Shown: positions 38,254 through 47,467, numbered from the stretch's first letter. The stretch: 64,000 nt of DNA from an uncultured Flavobacterium sp. (GCA_937773775.1 CALJVL010000014.1:58565-122564); one strand, 5' to 3'. Numbers and translations are program-made. Notes: a model not told the origin generated them from the sequence alone.

Positions 38254-38715
38254 ATGGAAAATTTAGATTCAACCGACTTACAGATCCTCAGACACCTTCA
38301 AGAAGACTCAAATATTAATATAAAGGATTTGGCAAGCAAGCTGTTTTTAACAGCAACTCCCATTTATGAACGTATAAAGAGGTTGGAAAGAGAAGGGTAC
38401 ATATTAAAATATGTCGCTTTATTGGATAAGAAAAAGATGAATCTTGGAATGATTGTTTTTTGTAATGTGCGATTAAAAGAGCACGCAAGGAATGTAGGAA
38501 GCAATTTTGTAAAAGATATTGTAGCGCTTCCTGAAATTATAGAATCTTACAATATTGCAGGAGATTATGATTTTATGTTGAAAATATTAGTCAAAGATAT
38601 GGATAGCTATCAAGATTTTGTAATGAATAAATTGTCTACGATTGAAAATATTGGTAACACCCAAACTGTTTTCGTAATGGGCGAAATTAAGCATAGTACC
38701 GCATTGAATTTTTAG
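38254..38715 (+). CDS. Lrp/AsnC-family transcriptional regulator
   Basis: The 153-residue protein has an N-terminal helix-turn-helix (LDSTDLQILRHLQEDSNINI, then ASKLFLTATPIYERIKRLER) and a C-terminal RAM/AsnC ligand-binding domain (about 65-145, with YNIAGDYDFMLKILVKDMDS). Such proteins sense amino acids. Divergence from metE and the dyad in between suggest a methionine-linked role; this is inference. ATG 38254 is chosen over 38182 because conserved sequence begins at MENLDSTDLQI and the upstream start lies inside the operator. Confidence 0.85.
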   Translation: MENLDSTDLQILRHLQEDSNINIKDLASKLFLTATPIYERIKRLEREGYILKYVALLDKKKMNLGMIVFCNVRLKEHARNVGSNFVKDIVALPEIIESYNIAGDYDFMLKILVKDMDSYQDFVMNKLSTIENIGNTQTVFVMGEIKHSTALNF

Positions 38716-38787
38716 ATTTTTTTCATTTAAAACGTCAAAAAATTAAACAGTAGATATTTATTTTTGAACCACTAGTATTCCTAAGAC

Positions 38788-39522
38788 TTATAAATCAGTA
38801 AACGGATCTATCCCATTATTAATTTCTTCGATTGATTGTCCTGTCTTAACATCTTCCAGTTTTAAATCAATTAAGCCTTTATGGCTTGTTGCAATTTTTA
38901 GATTGTTTTGAAATATTTTCCAATTTTCCCAAGTTGTTTCCAGTCCGCCTACAGGAATAATACTAACCCACATGCGCCAAGCTTTTGGCATGTAATTTTG
39001 GTCTACGAACCACACATAGGAATCTCCAGGTGTACTTCCTCCAGAAGCGTAGGTGATCAATAACGCTTCTTGATTATCCTGCATCACGATACTTCTCGTA
39101 GTACCAGCATCTCGTAATTTGAAAGGCGCGATAAGCCAGAATGAATCATTGTTAAAGTAATCGTTTGCTTTTTTTATAGCAGCTATTTTTTTCGGATCGC
39201 TGAGTTCTGTGTCATTATCGTAGGCTCTACCCTCGAGAGTTTGTGTATCGTATTGGACTTTTTTGCCGTCCCATTGAACTTGTACAAGATTGCGTTTTTT
39301 ATCCCATAGATAATGATGGCTTCCTCTAAAGCTAAAAGAAACAGTAGCGGTGCTATCCCAGGCTTTTTGATTGATAGCCAGTTGAATTTTATCAGTAAGT
39401 TCTTCCGCTTTTATTCCTTTTTGTCCCACAGGCAATGGCTCGCTGACAATGTACAGGAATCCAAAGAGTATACTTATAAGGATAAGAATAATGAAAGCTG
39501 ATATTTTGATAATTTTTTTCAT
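38788..39522 (-). CDS. Uncharacterised membrane-anchored periplasmic protein
   Basis: The 244-residue protein has one N-terminal hydrophobic helix (about 5-28) and a soluble domain rich in beta strands (TATVSFSFRGSHHYLWDKKR, then NLVQVQWDGKKVQYDTQTLE). A LolA/LppX-like fold is possible from the strand pattern but not established. Its ATG overlaps the stop of the flavoprotein gene as ATGA (39519-39522), so the two are translationally coupled and may work together. Confidence 0.65.
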   Translation of the reverse strand: MKKIIKISAFIILILISILFGFLYIVSEPLPVGQKGIKAEELTDKIQLAINQKAWDSTATVSFSFRGSHHYLWDKKRNLVQVQWDGKKVQYDTQTLEGRAYDNDTELSDPKKIAAIKKANDYFNNDSFWLIAPFKLRDAGTTRSIVMQDNQEALLITYASGGSTPGDSYVWFVDQNYMPKAWRMWVSIIPVGGLETTWENWKIFQNNLKIATSHKGLIDLKLEDVKTGQSIEEINNGIDPFTDL

Positions 39523-40589
39523 GATCTTAAAAATTGATTTGTTTTTAAAATAGCTTTGACTGTATTTTCGGCAGCAATTACTGCGCCTTCCATATAGCCA
39601 GGATGTTGATTGGCAGTTTCTGTTCCTGTGAAAAACAAGCGTTTGTTACAATAAGATTCCCTAAATATAGGATGTCCGTTATTTTGATGCGGGTACATAA
39701 AATCAATTTGCATGGAACTTTTGGTTTGTTTTTCTTTTGCCCAAATAGTCTCGTAATAAGACGTAAAGCTTAGTGCTTCTTGACCAAAAGTCTTTTCTAA
39801 TTGTATTTTTACTTTTTCTAATCGCTCTTTTTGAGAATACATTTCCATTCCAGAACTGATAAAACCGCAAAGTGAAAATTTATCTACTTCGAAATTCGAT
39901 TGATCATAAAACTCTGTTATTGGGCCTACATTGCTAAATAAAGTGCCTGAATAGTTCTTGTTACGCCAGAAAGGTTTTGCATATACAAAGGCGACCTTAA
40001 TGGAGTCCTGCATCCAGGTATGTGTTTTCTGGGCAATATTTCTCAGTTTTTTTGGGAGTACAGGGCTGACTACAATATCATTTGTAAACAAAGCCTGTGG
40101 TAATGTCGAAATCACATAGTCAGCTAGGAAAGATTTGTTTTTAGTGTTGATTTGGATTTTTCTGTTTTCAAAATTCAGGCTTAAAACGGGTTCGTTTAAG
40201 TGAATAGGAACATTAATTAATTTATTTTTCAGAGTTTCAATGAGTTTGGCTGTACCGCCCGCGACTCTGTAACTTGGACTGTTTTGTGGAATCTGGATTT
40301 CTTGTGCTGGAGCAGCTGAAAAGGCTTCATAATATGATGTTCCTGTCATGAACTGTTCAAAATATTCTAGGCCCAACTCACTTAAAAGCGTCCTGAAATT
40401 AACATGAATATCGTTAAACCAAGTAGCTCCCATTTCGACCTGACCCATATCAGAAGTGATAGTGTGAATACGTCCGCCAATGCGATCTCGAGCTTCAATG
40501 ATTTCTATTTCAAAACCTTTGTTTTGTAAACGATAGGCGGCTAATAACCCGCTTAATCCAGCTCCTAGTATGATTATTTTTTCAGGCAT
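39519..40589 (-). CDS. FAD-dependent amine oxidase-like protein
   Basis: The 356-residue flavoprotein has the dinucleotide-binding GAGLSGLLAAYRLQNKGFEI followed by IIEARDRIGGRIHT, and the C-terminal FAD contact FFTGTETANQHPGYMEGAVI, as in monoamine-oxidase/flavin-amine-oxidase proteins. It is shorter than typical MAO (about 450-500 residues), consistent with compact bacterial forms. The substrate is unknown. First gene of a two-gene unit with the overlapping periplasmic protein. Confidence 0.8.
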   Translation of the reverse strand: MPEKIIILGAGLSGLLAAYRLQNKGFEIEIIEARDRIGGRIHTITSDMGQVEMGATWFNDIHVNFRTLLSELGLEYFEQFMTGTSYYEAFSAAPAQEIQIPQNSPSYRVAGGTAKLIETLKNKLINVPIHLNEPVLSLNFENRKIQINTKNKSFLADYVISTLPQALFTNDIVVSPVLPKKLRNIAQKTHTWMQDSIKVAFVYAKPFWRNKNYSGTLFSNVGPITEFYDQSNFEVDKFSLCGFISSGMEMYSQKERLEKVKIQLEKTFGQEALSFTSYYETIWAKEKQTKSSMQIDFMYPHQNNGHPIFRESYCNKRLFFTGTETANQHPGYMEGAVIAAENTVKAILKTNQFLRS

Positions 40590-40779
40590 TTTTAAAGTTC
40601 ATTTTCTGGTGTAAAAATACGGTTCGTTTTCTTATAAGTGGTTTGTTTTACTACGAATTTTGCAGTTGATGATGGCGCATTCGTTTTTGTTGATAAAATC
40701 AGAAATCAATATAAAGCCATTTAAGTTATACCTATTTCTTTATATTTGTGGTATAATCCAACTCTTCTAATATCATACC

Positions 40780-42126
40780 ATGAACTGGGAACAACTCTTA
40801 TCATTAAGACGTCAAGGCGACACAAGCAAGCGATTACGTATAGAACAAGATGACACCCGACTGGGGTTTGAAGTGGATTATGACCGTATTATTTTCTCTG
40901 CCGCTTTCAGAAGTTTGCAGGATAAGACCCAGGTTATTCCACTATCCAAAACAGATTTTGTGCATAGCAGATTGACCCACAGTTTAGAAGTTTCAGTGGT
41001 GGGACGTTCTTTAGGAAGATTGGTTGGAAAGAAAATCCTTCAGAAATACCCGCATTTGAAAGAAGTTCACGGTTTTCATATGAATGATTTTGGTGCTATC
41101 GTTGCAGCAGCATCACTGGCACACGATATAGGGAATCCTCCGTTTGGACATTCAGGTGAGAAAGCTATAGGCGAGTATTTTTCTATTGGAAAAGGAAAAC
41201 AATACAAAGGTCAATTAGCTAAGAAGGAGTGGCAAGATTTGGTCGATTTTGAGGGGAATGCTAATGGTTTTTCAGTTCTTACTGCAAGCCGTCCCGGAAT
41301 TGAAGGGGGGCTACGTATTTCCTATGCAACCTTAGGGGCTTTCATGAAATACCCGAAGGAAAGCTTACCTAAAAAACCAACAAAAGGTATAGCCGATAAA
41401 AAATACGGGTTCTTCCAAACCGACAAAAAATTCTTTCAGGAAGCGGCGAACGACATGGGGTTGATTCCAAATAAAACAGGAGACGATATCGGTTTTGAAC
41501 GACATCCTTTGGCATATTTAGTAGAAGCAGCTGATGACATTTGCTATACTATTATAGATTTTGAAGACGGAATTAATCTTGGGTTGGTTTCTGAAGATTT
41601 TGCCTTAGAGTATTTAATTAAGTTGGTAAAAGACAGTATTGATACATCCAAATATAAAACGCTGACTACCAAAGAGGATCGCATCAGTTATTTGCGTGCT
41701 CTAGCAATTGGTAGTTTAATTAATGATGCTGTAAAGGTCTTTATCGATAATGAAGAAGCCATTTTAAAAGGCAAATTCCCTTATGCTTTAACTGATAAAA
41801 GTAAATATAAAGCGCAGATGGATGATATTATCAGTATCAGCGTAAACAATATTTACCAAAGCAGAGAGGTTATTGAGAAAGAGATTGTGGGCTATCAAAT
41901 CATCCAAACCTTATTGGATAAATTCATTACGGCCTACGACAATAATTATAATGGTACAGCTTCTAACTACGATAAATTAATTCTAAAGTTATTGCCGGAA
42001 AAGCATCATTTAGAGAAAGCAAGTTTATACGAACGATTGTTACATATTTGTCATTTTATCTCGTTGCTTACAGATGGGAATGCGTTGGAATTGTTCGAAA
42101 CGATAAATGGTAAAAAAAAGGAGTAA
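40780..42126 (+). CDS. dgt: Deoxyguanosinetriphosphate triphosphohydrolase (dGTPase)
   Basis: The 448-residue HD-domain enzyme cleaves dGTP (or other dNTPs) to nucleoside and triphosphate. The metal ligands are visible in SRLTHSLEVSVVGRSLG (His), SLAHDIGNPPFGHSGEKA (the HD pair) and PLAYLVEAADDICYTIIDFE (Asp). N-terminal RRQGDTSKRLRIEQDDTRLG is typical. It would tune dNTP pools with nrdAB encoded 6 kb away. Its stop codon directly abuts the stop of the convergent DUF3078 gene with no spacer. Confidence 0.9.
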   Translation: MNWEQLLSLRRQGDTSKRLRIEQDDTRLGFEVDYDRIIFSAAFRSLQDKTQVIPLSKTDFVHSRLTHSLEVSVVGRSLGRLVGKKILQKYPHLKEVHGFHMNDFGAIVAAASLAHDIGNPPFGHSGEKAIGEYFSIGKGKQYKGQLAKKEWQDLVDFEGNANGFSVLTASRPGIEGGLRISYATLGAFMKYPKESLPKKPTKGIADKKYGFFQTDKKFFQEAANDMGLIPNKTGDDIGFERHPLAYLVEAADDICYTIIDFEDGINLGLVSEDFALEYLIKLVKDSIDTSKYKTLTTKEDRISYLRALAIGSLINDAVKVFIDNEEAILKGKFPYALTDKSKYKAQMDDIISISVNNIYQSREVIEKEIVGYQIIQTLLDKFITAYDNNYNGTASNYDKLILKLLPEKHHLEKASLYERLLHICHFISLLTDGNALELFETINGKKKE

Positions 42127-43098
42127 CTAGAATTCATACACGGCTCCCACCCCTAAAATTTGCTTTAATTGCATCTTAGGGCCTACTGTAACTTGTTGTC
42201 CGTTAAGGTCTTCTTTAGCTTTTATATTATCGTCATAAATGAGATGAACTCCGATGTTTGTTCTTACGTATTGGTTTACTGTCAAGTCAATTACCATATC
42301 GTAATCAATATCGACGTTTCCAAAATCATTTATGTAATCTGAGTATAGGCTTAACCGATTCTCAAATGTTATGTTTTTGAAGATTTCTTTTTTATAATAG
42401 GCGGTTAGTAAAAAACCAAGTTCGACTTTTGATTTTTCACCTTCGGAAATTAAATTGCCGTTCAAATCATAGGTGGCTTTAACAACACCAAATGAACCGA
42501 GATCTGCTAATTTTTGATCTAAAACAAATGTAATTTTAGACGTGAATGGAGACAGATAAAGCATCTTATCCTTCCTTTTTGTGGCGTATTCAGCACCGAT
42601 ACCTAAGAAAACATAAGCTGGCGCAAAAGGTCTGGAAACATAAATTTCCTTGTTTGGATAGGAGTAACCATTGGTGAACTGCGTATTGAAATTGAATTTT
42701 GCAGTGTGATACCAGTTGGAAAGCGTGTCTTTTCTATACCCTAGTGTAGAGTTGAACTGAAAAGCATCTTCCGTTTTTCTAAGCTCAACACCATCTTGTT
42801 TGTTTAAACCATAGCGCACAATGAGCTCGTTTGCCCAATTATAATTTTCTGTGTTGTACACTCTGTTAAATTTGCTTCTTAATAGCCCAGAAATTGAGCT
42901 AGTACCTCCTGCATTCCAGTTAACAAAGGCTATTTCAGAAATATCAAAACCTATTTTGTTTTTTTTTACCCAATGTGATGTCGTGTCCTTGAGTGGGTTG
43001 GCTGGTGTTTCAGATGCTATTGTGGTGATGATTTTCTGCGGGAAAGTATGAGTTGCAAACAAAAGCAGTAGACAGGTAAAAGGCAATAATTTGGTCAT
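42127..43098 (-). CDS. DUF3078 outer-membrane protein
   Basis: The 323-residue protein has a signal peptide (MTKLLPFTCLLLLFATHTFP) and alternating beta-barrel-like strands. The DUF3078 signature appears in WVKKNKIGFDISEIAFVNWN with AGGTSSISGLLR, and the C-terminus ends in an aromatic (AVYEF) as in outer-membrane proteins. Function unknown. ATG 43098 is the first normal start; the longer frame uses TTG at 43122. It is 35 nt downstream of dxs on the same strand. Confidence 0.75.
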   Translation of the reverse strand: MTKLLPFTCLLLLFATHTFPQKIITTIASETPANPLKDTTSHWVKKNKIGFDISEIAFVNWNAGGTSSISGLLRSKFNRVYNTENYNWANELIVRYGLNKQDGVELRKTEDAFQFNSTLGYRKDTLSNWYHTAKFNFNTQFTNGYSYPNKEIYVSRPFAPAYVFLGIGAEYATKRKDKMLYLSPFTSKITFVLDQKLADLGSFGVVKATYDLNGNLISEGEKSKVELGFLLTAYYKKEIFKNITFENRLSLYSDYINDFGNVDIDYDMVIDLTVNQYVRTNIGVHLIYDDNIKAKEDLNGQQVTVGPKMQLKQILGVGAVYEF

Positions 43099-43133
43099 AG
43101 TAAGTTTAGTTAAAGAGTGCAAAATAATTATTT

Positions 43134-44915
43134 CTACTTAGTCGAAAAAATTATTTCTAAACTTTTAGCGTCAATAGAGCAATATCGTTGTAATTCAGCA
43201 ACAGTTCCGTGTTCTATAAAGTTATCAGGGATTCCCAATGTCTTGATGTTTGCAGAATAATTATTGCGGGAAGCAAACTCGAGAATTGCACTTCCGAAGC
43301 CACCTGAGATAACACCGTCCTCTAGAGTTATAACGGTTTTGAACGTATTAAATATGGAATGTAACTCCCCTTCGTCTAAAGGTTTTACGAACGCGAAGTC
43401 GTAATGGGCAATATTTGCGGGACTATTTAAATTTGCTAAAGCTAAAGTAACATTTTTGCCTATGGGGCCATTAGATAGAACGGCTATTTCGGTGCCTTTT
43501 TTCAAACATTCTGCAGTGCCAATCTCAATTTTTTCATATTTCCCGAAATGTTGTGACTGCCAATCCGGAATTACTCCGCGACCTCTTGGGTAGCGGATCG
43601 CTATGGGGTGTTCCAACCCTAACTGAGCGGTATATAAAATATTATGTAACGCAACTTCGTTTAATGGTGAATAAATAATCATATTGGGAATACAACGCAA
43701 ATAAGTCAAATCAAAAACACCGTGGTGTGTCGCCCCATCTTCGCCCACTAGTCCTGCTCTATCCAAACAAAAAATTACTGGTAAGTTTTGTATGGCGACA
43801 TCATGAATAACTTGGTCATAAGCGCGCTGTAAAAAGGTCGAATATATATTGCAAAAAACAATCATACCCTGAGTTGCCATTCCAGCCGAAAGTGTGACGG
43901 CATGCTGTTCAGCAATTCCGACATCAAAAGCGCGTTCCGGCAAGGCATCCATCATGAACCTCAAGGAACTTCCAGATGGCATTGCGGGTGTTATTCCTAT
44001 AATTTTTTCGTTTTTTCTGGCCAGGTCCAAAACTGTCAAGCCAAAAACATCCTGGTACTTTGGAGGAAGGTTTTCTTCTGATTTTAAATATATTTCACCA
44101 GATTTCGCATCAAACTTTCCTGGAGCATGGTACTTTACCTGGTCTTCTTCGGCCTGTTTTAGGCCTTTCCCTTTTGTGGTTATCACATGAAGGAATTTCG
44201 GGCCTTTTATGTTTTGCAAACGTTTCAGTTCTTTGATAACTGCAAAAATATCGTGACCGTCAATAGGTCCTGAGTAATCAATACTCAAAGACTTAATCAT
44301 GTTATTTTGCCATGGATTCTTTCCAGTTTTAACAGCGGTTAGGTAATTTTTTAATGCGCCTACACTAGGGTCTATTCCAATCGCGTTGTCGTTAAGAATT
44401 ACCAATAAGTTAGCGTGAGTGACTCCGGCATGATTTAGTCCTTCAAAAGCCATACCTGCTGCTATGGACGCATCGCCAATCACGGCTATGTGCTGTCTGT
44501 CAAAATCTCCCTTCAAATTGGAAGCAATTGCCATTCCTAACGCGGCCGATATGGAAGTGGAGGAGTGGCCTACTCCAAAGGCATCATATATGCTCTCGCC
44601 TCTTTTTGGAAAACCTGAAATGCCTCCAAGTTGTCTGTTGGTGTCAAAAATTTCTTTTCTTCCGGTCAGTATCTTATGTCCGTAAGCCTGATGTCCCACA
44701 TCCCAGATCAGCAAATCATCAGGTGTGTTAAATACATAGTGTAATGCAATAGTTAGTTCGACTACACCGAGGCTGGCGCCGAGATGGCCTTCCTTTACTG
44801 AAACCATCTCGATGATGAAATCACGTAATTCTTGTGCTACTTGAGGAAGATGAGCTTCGTCGATTTGGCGTAAATCGTCGGGATAGTTAATGGATGAAAG
44901 TAAATTTTCTGACAT
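43134..44915 (-). CDS. dxs: 1-Deoxy-D-xylulose-5-phosphate synthase
   Basis: The 593-residue thiamine-diphosphate enzyme makes DXP from pyruvate and glyceraldehyde-3-phosphate, starting the MEP isoprenoid pathway. Visible motifs are KEGHLGASLGVVELTIALHY, the TPP-binding AVIGDASIAAGMAFEGLNHA, and the second-half GEDGATHHGVFDLTYLRC. It feeds, among others, the prenyl donor of the GGGP synthase at the window end. A perfect minus-strand -7 box TACATTTG (44920-44927) leaves only 4 nt before the ATG, suggesting a leaderless mRNA. Confidence 0.95.
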   Translation of the reverse strand: MSENLLSSINYPDDLRQIDEAHLPQVAQELRDFIIEMVSVKEGHLGASLGVVELTIALHYVFNTPDDLLIWDVGHQAYGHKILTGRKEIFDTNRQLGGISGFPKRGESIYDAFGVGHSSTSISAALGMAIASNLKGDFDRQHIAVIGDASIAAGMAFEGLNHAGVTHANLLVILNDNAIGIDPSVGALKNYLTAVKTGKNPWQNNMIKSLSIDYSGPIDGHDIFAVIKELKRLQNIKGPKFLHVITTKGKGLKQAEEDQVKYHAPGKFDAKSGEIYLKSEENLPPKYQDVFGLTVLDLARKNEKIIGITPAMPSGSSLRFMMDALPERAFDVGIAEQHAVTLSAGMATQGMIVFCNIYSTFLQRAYDQVIHDVAIQNLPVIFCLDRAGLVGEDGATHHGVFDLTYLRCIPNMIIYSPLNEVALHNILYTAQLGLEHPIAIRYPRGRGVIPDWQSQHFGKYEKIEIGTAECLKKGTEIAVLSNGPIGKNVTLALANLNSPANIAHYDFAFVKPLDEGELHSIFNTFKTVITLEDGVISGGFGSAILEFASRNNYSANIKTLGIPDNFIEHGTVAELQRYCSIDAKSLEIIFSTK

Positions 44916-44919
44916 ACAG

Positions 44920-44949
44920 CAAATGTACGAATTGAATGCTGTATTTTTG
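44920..44949. promoter_or_regulatory. Back-to-back dxs and tadA promoters
   Basis: Minus-strand TACATTTG (44920-44927, for dxs) and plus-strand TATTTTTG (44942-44949, for tadA) are both exact -7 boxes, each 4 nt from its start codon. They are 14 bp apart, so each -33 region overlaps the other promoter. Confidence 0.5.
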
Positions 44950-44953
44950 TTTT

Positions 44954-45397
44954 GTGGAAAACATTTTTACCGATGAGTATTTTATGAAAAAGGCTTTGAA
45001 CGAGGCCGAAATGGCTTTTGCTAAAGGCGAGGTTCCTGTGGGAGCCGTCATCGTTGTTAATAATACAGTCATTGCGAGAAGTCATAATTTGACAGAACTG
45101 CTTAATGACGTGACTGCCCATGCTGAAATGCAAACAATAACTGCTGCTGCGAACTATCTTGGAGGTAAGTATTTAAGTGGTTGTACGCTCTATGTAACTC
45201 TGGAACCTTGCCAGATGTGCGCTGGGGCTTTATATTGGAGCCAAATTTCTAAAATAGTTTTTGGAGCCAAAGACGAACATAGGGGTTTTGAGAAAATGGG
45301 TGCGCAATTACATCCAAAGACTGTTGTGAAACGGGGAGTGATGGAGAATGAAGCTTCAGACCTGATGAAGCGATTTTTTATGGAGAAAAGGAAATAA
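44954..45397 (+). CDS. tadA: tRNA-specific adenosine deaminase
   Basis: The 147-residue zinc enzyme converts A34 to inosine in tRNA-Arg(ACG). Motifs are AHAEMQTITAA (His ligand and catalytic Glu) and LEPCQMCAGALYWS (two Cys ligands), plus GEVPVGAVIVVNN. The start is taken as GTG 44954 (V-ENIFTDEYFMKKAL) because the conserved N-terminus begins there; the ATG at 44936 lies upstream of the -7 box. Divergent from dxs. Confidence 0.85.
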   Translation: MENIFTDEYFMKKALNEAEMAFAKGEVPVGAVIVVNNTVIARSHNLTELLNDVTAHAEMQTITAAANYLGGKYLSGCTLYVTLEPCQMCAGALYWSQISKIVFGAKDEHRGFEKMGAQLHPKTVVKRGVMENEASDLMKRFFMEKRK

Positions 45398-45416
45398 GAT
45401 ATGGAGTTCAATTAGG

Positions 45417-45497
45417 TAGCCCAATTTGAAACGTAAATCCTTTTTATTTTTTCTTTGAAAATAAAAAGATTGTAGTGTAAAGCTGGAAACAGCTTCT
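45417..45497 (-). repeat. Dispersed hairpin repeat, full copy 2 (reverse orientation)
   Basis: Read on the minus strand: left part AAGCTGTTTCCAGCT then ACACTACAATCTTTTTAT, inner hairpin arms at 45458-45470 and 45437-45450, right end TTCAAATTGGGCTA. The same plan as the copies at 34954 and 62645. It fills the gap between tadA and the RNase G terminator. Confidence 0.6.
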
Positions 45498-45512
45498 AGA
45501 AAAAAGACACAA

Positions 45513-45546
45513 AAAAACCGCCAATCTCACGAAAGGCGGTTTTTTG
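45513..45546. terminator. Bidirectional terminator between tadA and the RNase G gene
   Basis: Stem AACCGCC/GGCGGTT with an A-run on the left (45511-45517) and a T-run on the right (45541-45546). Confidence 0.85.
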
Positions 45547-45547
45547 T

Positions 45548-47092
45548 TTAGTCTTTAATAGCATTTCCTTTTTTATCGTAGAAATGATACTCTAAATACG
45601 TGTAAGCGTCACGAGGTATGATTTTTACCCATTTTTTATGTTCAAAAAACCATTTTGAACGTAATGATGGAAAACCTTTGGTAAGGTATGCTGCCACGAA
45701 AGGATGTGCGTTAAGCACAACTTCTTTATGGCTTTTTAAAACTCTTTCTAAATCGGAATTGATTCTGTCGATAATTAAAATTGGCGCTTCAATTTCGCCT
45801 TTAACATCGTTAGGATCTTCCTCTCTAGTTTTAATATTAACTTCTGGTCTTACTCGTTGTCTAGTAATTTGGACTAATCCAAATTTACTAGGGGGTAAGA
45901 TCTTGTGTTTCGCTTTATCATCGTTCATTTCCTCTCTAAGGAAGTCGAACAAAATTTTACGGTTTTCAGGATTAGACAAGTCGATAAAATCAATTACAAT
46001 TATACCACCCATATCACGTAGACGCAATTGTCTGGCGATTTCGGCAGCGGCAATCATATTAACTTCCATTGCGGTGTCTTCTTGGTTGGTGGCTTTATTA
46101 GAACGGTTGCCGCTGTTTACGTCAATGACGTGCAAAGCTTCGGTATGTTCGATAATAAGATAAGCACCTTTACTCATGGACACTGTTTTCCCGAATGAAG
46201 TCTTGATTTGTCTCTCTATGTTGTATTTCTCAAAAATGGGTGTATCATTTGATTGATAAAACTTAACAATTGACTGTTTTGAAGGGGCAATTTCTTGCAA
46301 ATAATCCTTCGTTTGGTTGTACAACTCTTCATCATCAATTTGGATACCGCTAAAGGTATCGTTAAAGACGTCTCTTAATATTGATGAAGCTCTATTGAGC
46401 TCTCCTAATATTTTTGACGGATGATGAGCGGTTGGTAATTTTTTACACATTGCGTCCCATCTGCTAAGCAGGTTCTGCAAGTCTTTTTCTAATTCGATTG
46501 TGCTTTTGCCTTCGGCTACTGTGCGAACAATAACACCAAATCCTTTTGGTTTGACTGATTGCACTAATCGTTTAAGACGATCCTTTTCTTTCTTGTCTTC
46601 TATTTTTTGAGAAATGGAGACACGATCAGAGAAAGGAACTAAAACAATAAATCTTCCGGCAAGAGAAAGCTCGGCGCTAATCCTTGGTCCTTTAGTAGAT
46701 ATTGGTTCTTTAACAACTTGTACTAAGATAGATTGGTTGGCATTGATTACATCTGTAATAGTACCGTCTTTATTTATCTCTTTTTCAAACTGGAAGTTTT
46801 TTAGGGAGAAATCTTTTATTTTACCTGCGCTTACAAGTTTTATGAATTTCAGTTGGGAAGTTAGATTTGGACCTAAATCATGGTAATGTAAGAAGGCGTC
46901 TTTTTCGAAGCCCACATTAACAAAAGCTGCATTTAGTCCAGCAACTGGTTTTCGTATTTTGGCAATAAAAATATCACCTACTTGAAAGTCGCTTTTTTCT
47001 TCTTCTTTATGTAATTCAATTAGTTTTCCATCTTTTAATAAGGCAAAATCTACAGAATCAGAACTTGATCGGATGATTAATTCTTTATTCAC
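45548..47092 (-). CDS. rng: Ribonuclease E/G family endoribonuclease
   Basis: The 514-residue enzyme processes rRNA and mRNA. An N-terminal S1-type region (DIFIAKIRKPVAGLNAAFVN) is followed by the nuclease core, with the catalytic magnesium aspartates in EALHVIDVNSGNRSNK and GGIIVIDFIDLSNPENRK, and SKFGLVQITRQRVRPE. It lacks the long RNase E scaffold tail. The start is taken as GTG 47092 (VNKELIIRSSSDSVDF) as in homologues; an in-frame ATG 57 nt upstream (47149, MPKSKIQGHK) is the alternative. Confidence 0.85.
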   Translation of the reverse strand: MNKELIIRSSSDSVDFALLKDGKLIELHKEEEKSDFQVGDIFIAKIRKPVAGLNAAFVNVGFEKDAFLHYHDLGPNLTSQLKFIKLVSAGKIKDFSLKNFQFEKEINKDGTITDVINANQSILVQVVKEPISTKGPRISAELSLAGRFIVLVPFSDRVSISQKIEDKKEKDRLKRLVQSVKPKGFGVIVRTVAEGKSTIELEKDLQNLLSRWDAMCKKLPTAHHPSKILGELNRASSILRDVFNDTFSGIQIDDEELYNQTKDYLQEIAPSKQSIVKFYQSNDTPIFEKYNIERQIKTSFGKTVSMSKGAYLIIEHTEALHVIDVNSGNRSNKATNQEDTAMEVNMIAAAEIARQLRLRDMGGIIVIDFIDLSNPENRKILFDFLREEMNDDKAKHKILPPSKFGLVQITRQRVRPEVNIKTREEDPNDVKGEIEAPILIIDRINSDLERVLKSHKEVVLNAHPFVAAYLTKGFPSLRSKWFFEHKKWVKIIPRDAYTYLEYHFYDKKGNAIKD

Positions 47093-47325
47093 GTTGTAAA
47101 TTTTTATCCGAACTCTTAATTTGTGACCTTGGATTTTAGACTTAGGCATACTAAATCATTAAATCCTGTGTTCCTAAATCAATAATAGGGATGGATTAAA
47201 CAATAATTTTAACAGGTATTGAACCCGGGGAAAACTAGCGGGCAATAAGTAATCTTAAATTGGCAGTACGCCGAATTTTAAAAACTGAGGGCCTGATTCT
47301 AATTTTCGATTTCAATGAACTTTTA

Positions 47326-47360
47326 AAAAAGAAAAAGTAGTTTAAAACTACTTTTTCTTT
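47326..47360 (-). terminator. Terminator overlapping the stop codon of the 30-residue gene
   Basis: A 12-bp perfect stem AAAAAGTAGTTT/AAACTACTTTTT around 47332-47355; the minus-strand stop TAG (47348-47350) lies inside it and a T-run follows. Confidence 0.7.
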
Positions 47361-47440
47361 TTGTGACGGTTAGCTCTCGCTCTTTTTTTACGTTTGTGAG
47401 TTGCTACCTTATGTCTCTTTCTTTTTTTACCACTTGGCAT
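47348..47440 (-). CDS. 30-residue very basic peptide, probably ribosome- or RNA-associated
   Basis: The ORF starts MPSGKKRKRHKVATHKRKKR and ends RHKKKK; about two thirds of residues are Lys, Arg or His. It has an ATG start, its own terminator and sits between HU and RNase G. I recall an almost identical short ORF at this place in many flavobacterial genomes, which argues for a real gene. The composition is that of small ribosomal proteins such as Thx or bL36-like peptides. The Flavobacterium johnsoniae ribosome is reported to contain a small extra protein (bL38); whether this gene encodes it I cannot tell. Confidence 0.7.
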   Translation of the reverse strand: MPSGKKRKRHKVATHKRKKRARANRHKKKK

Positions 47441-47467
47441 ATCTATTCGATTTTATGATTAATATTA

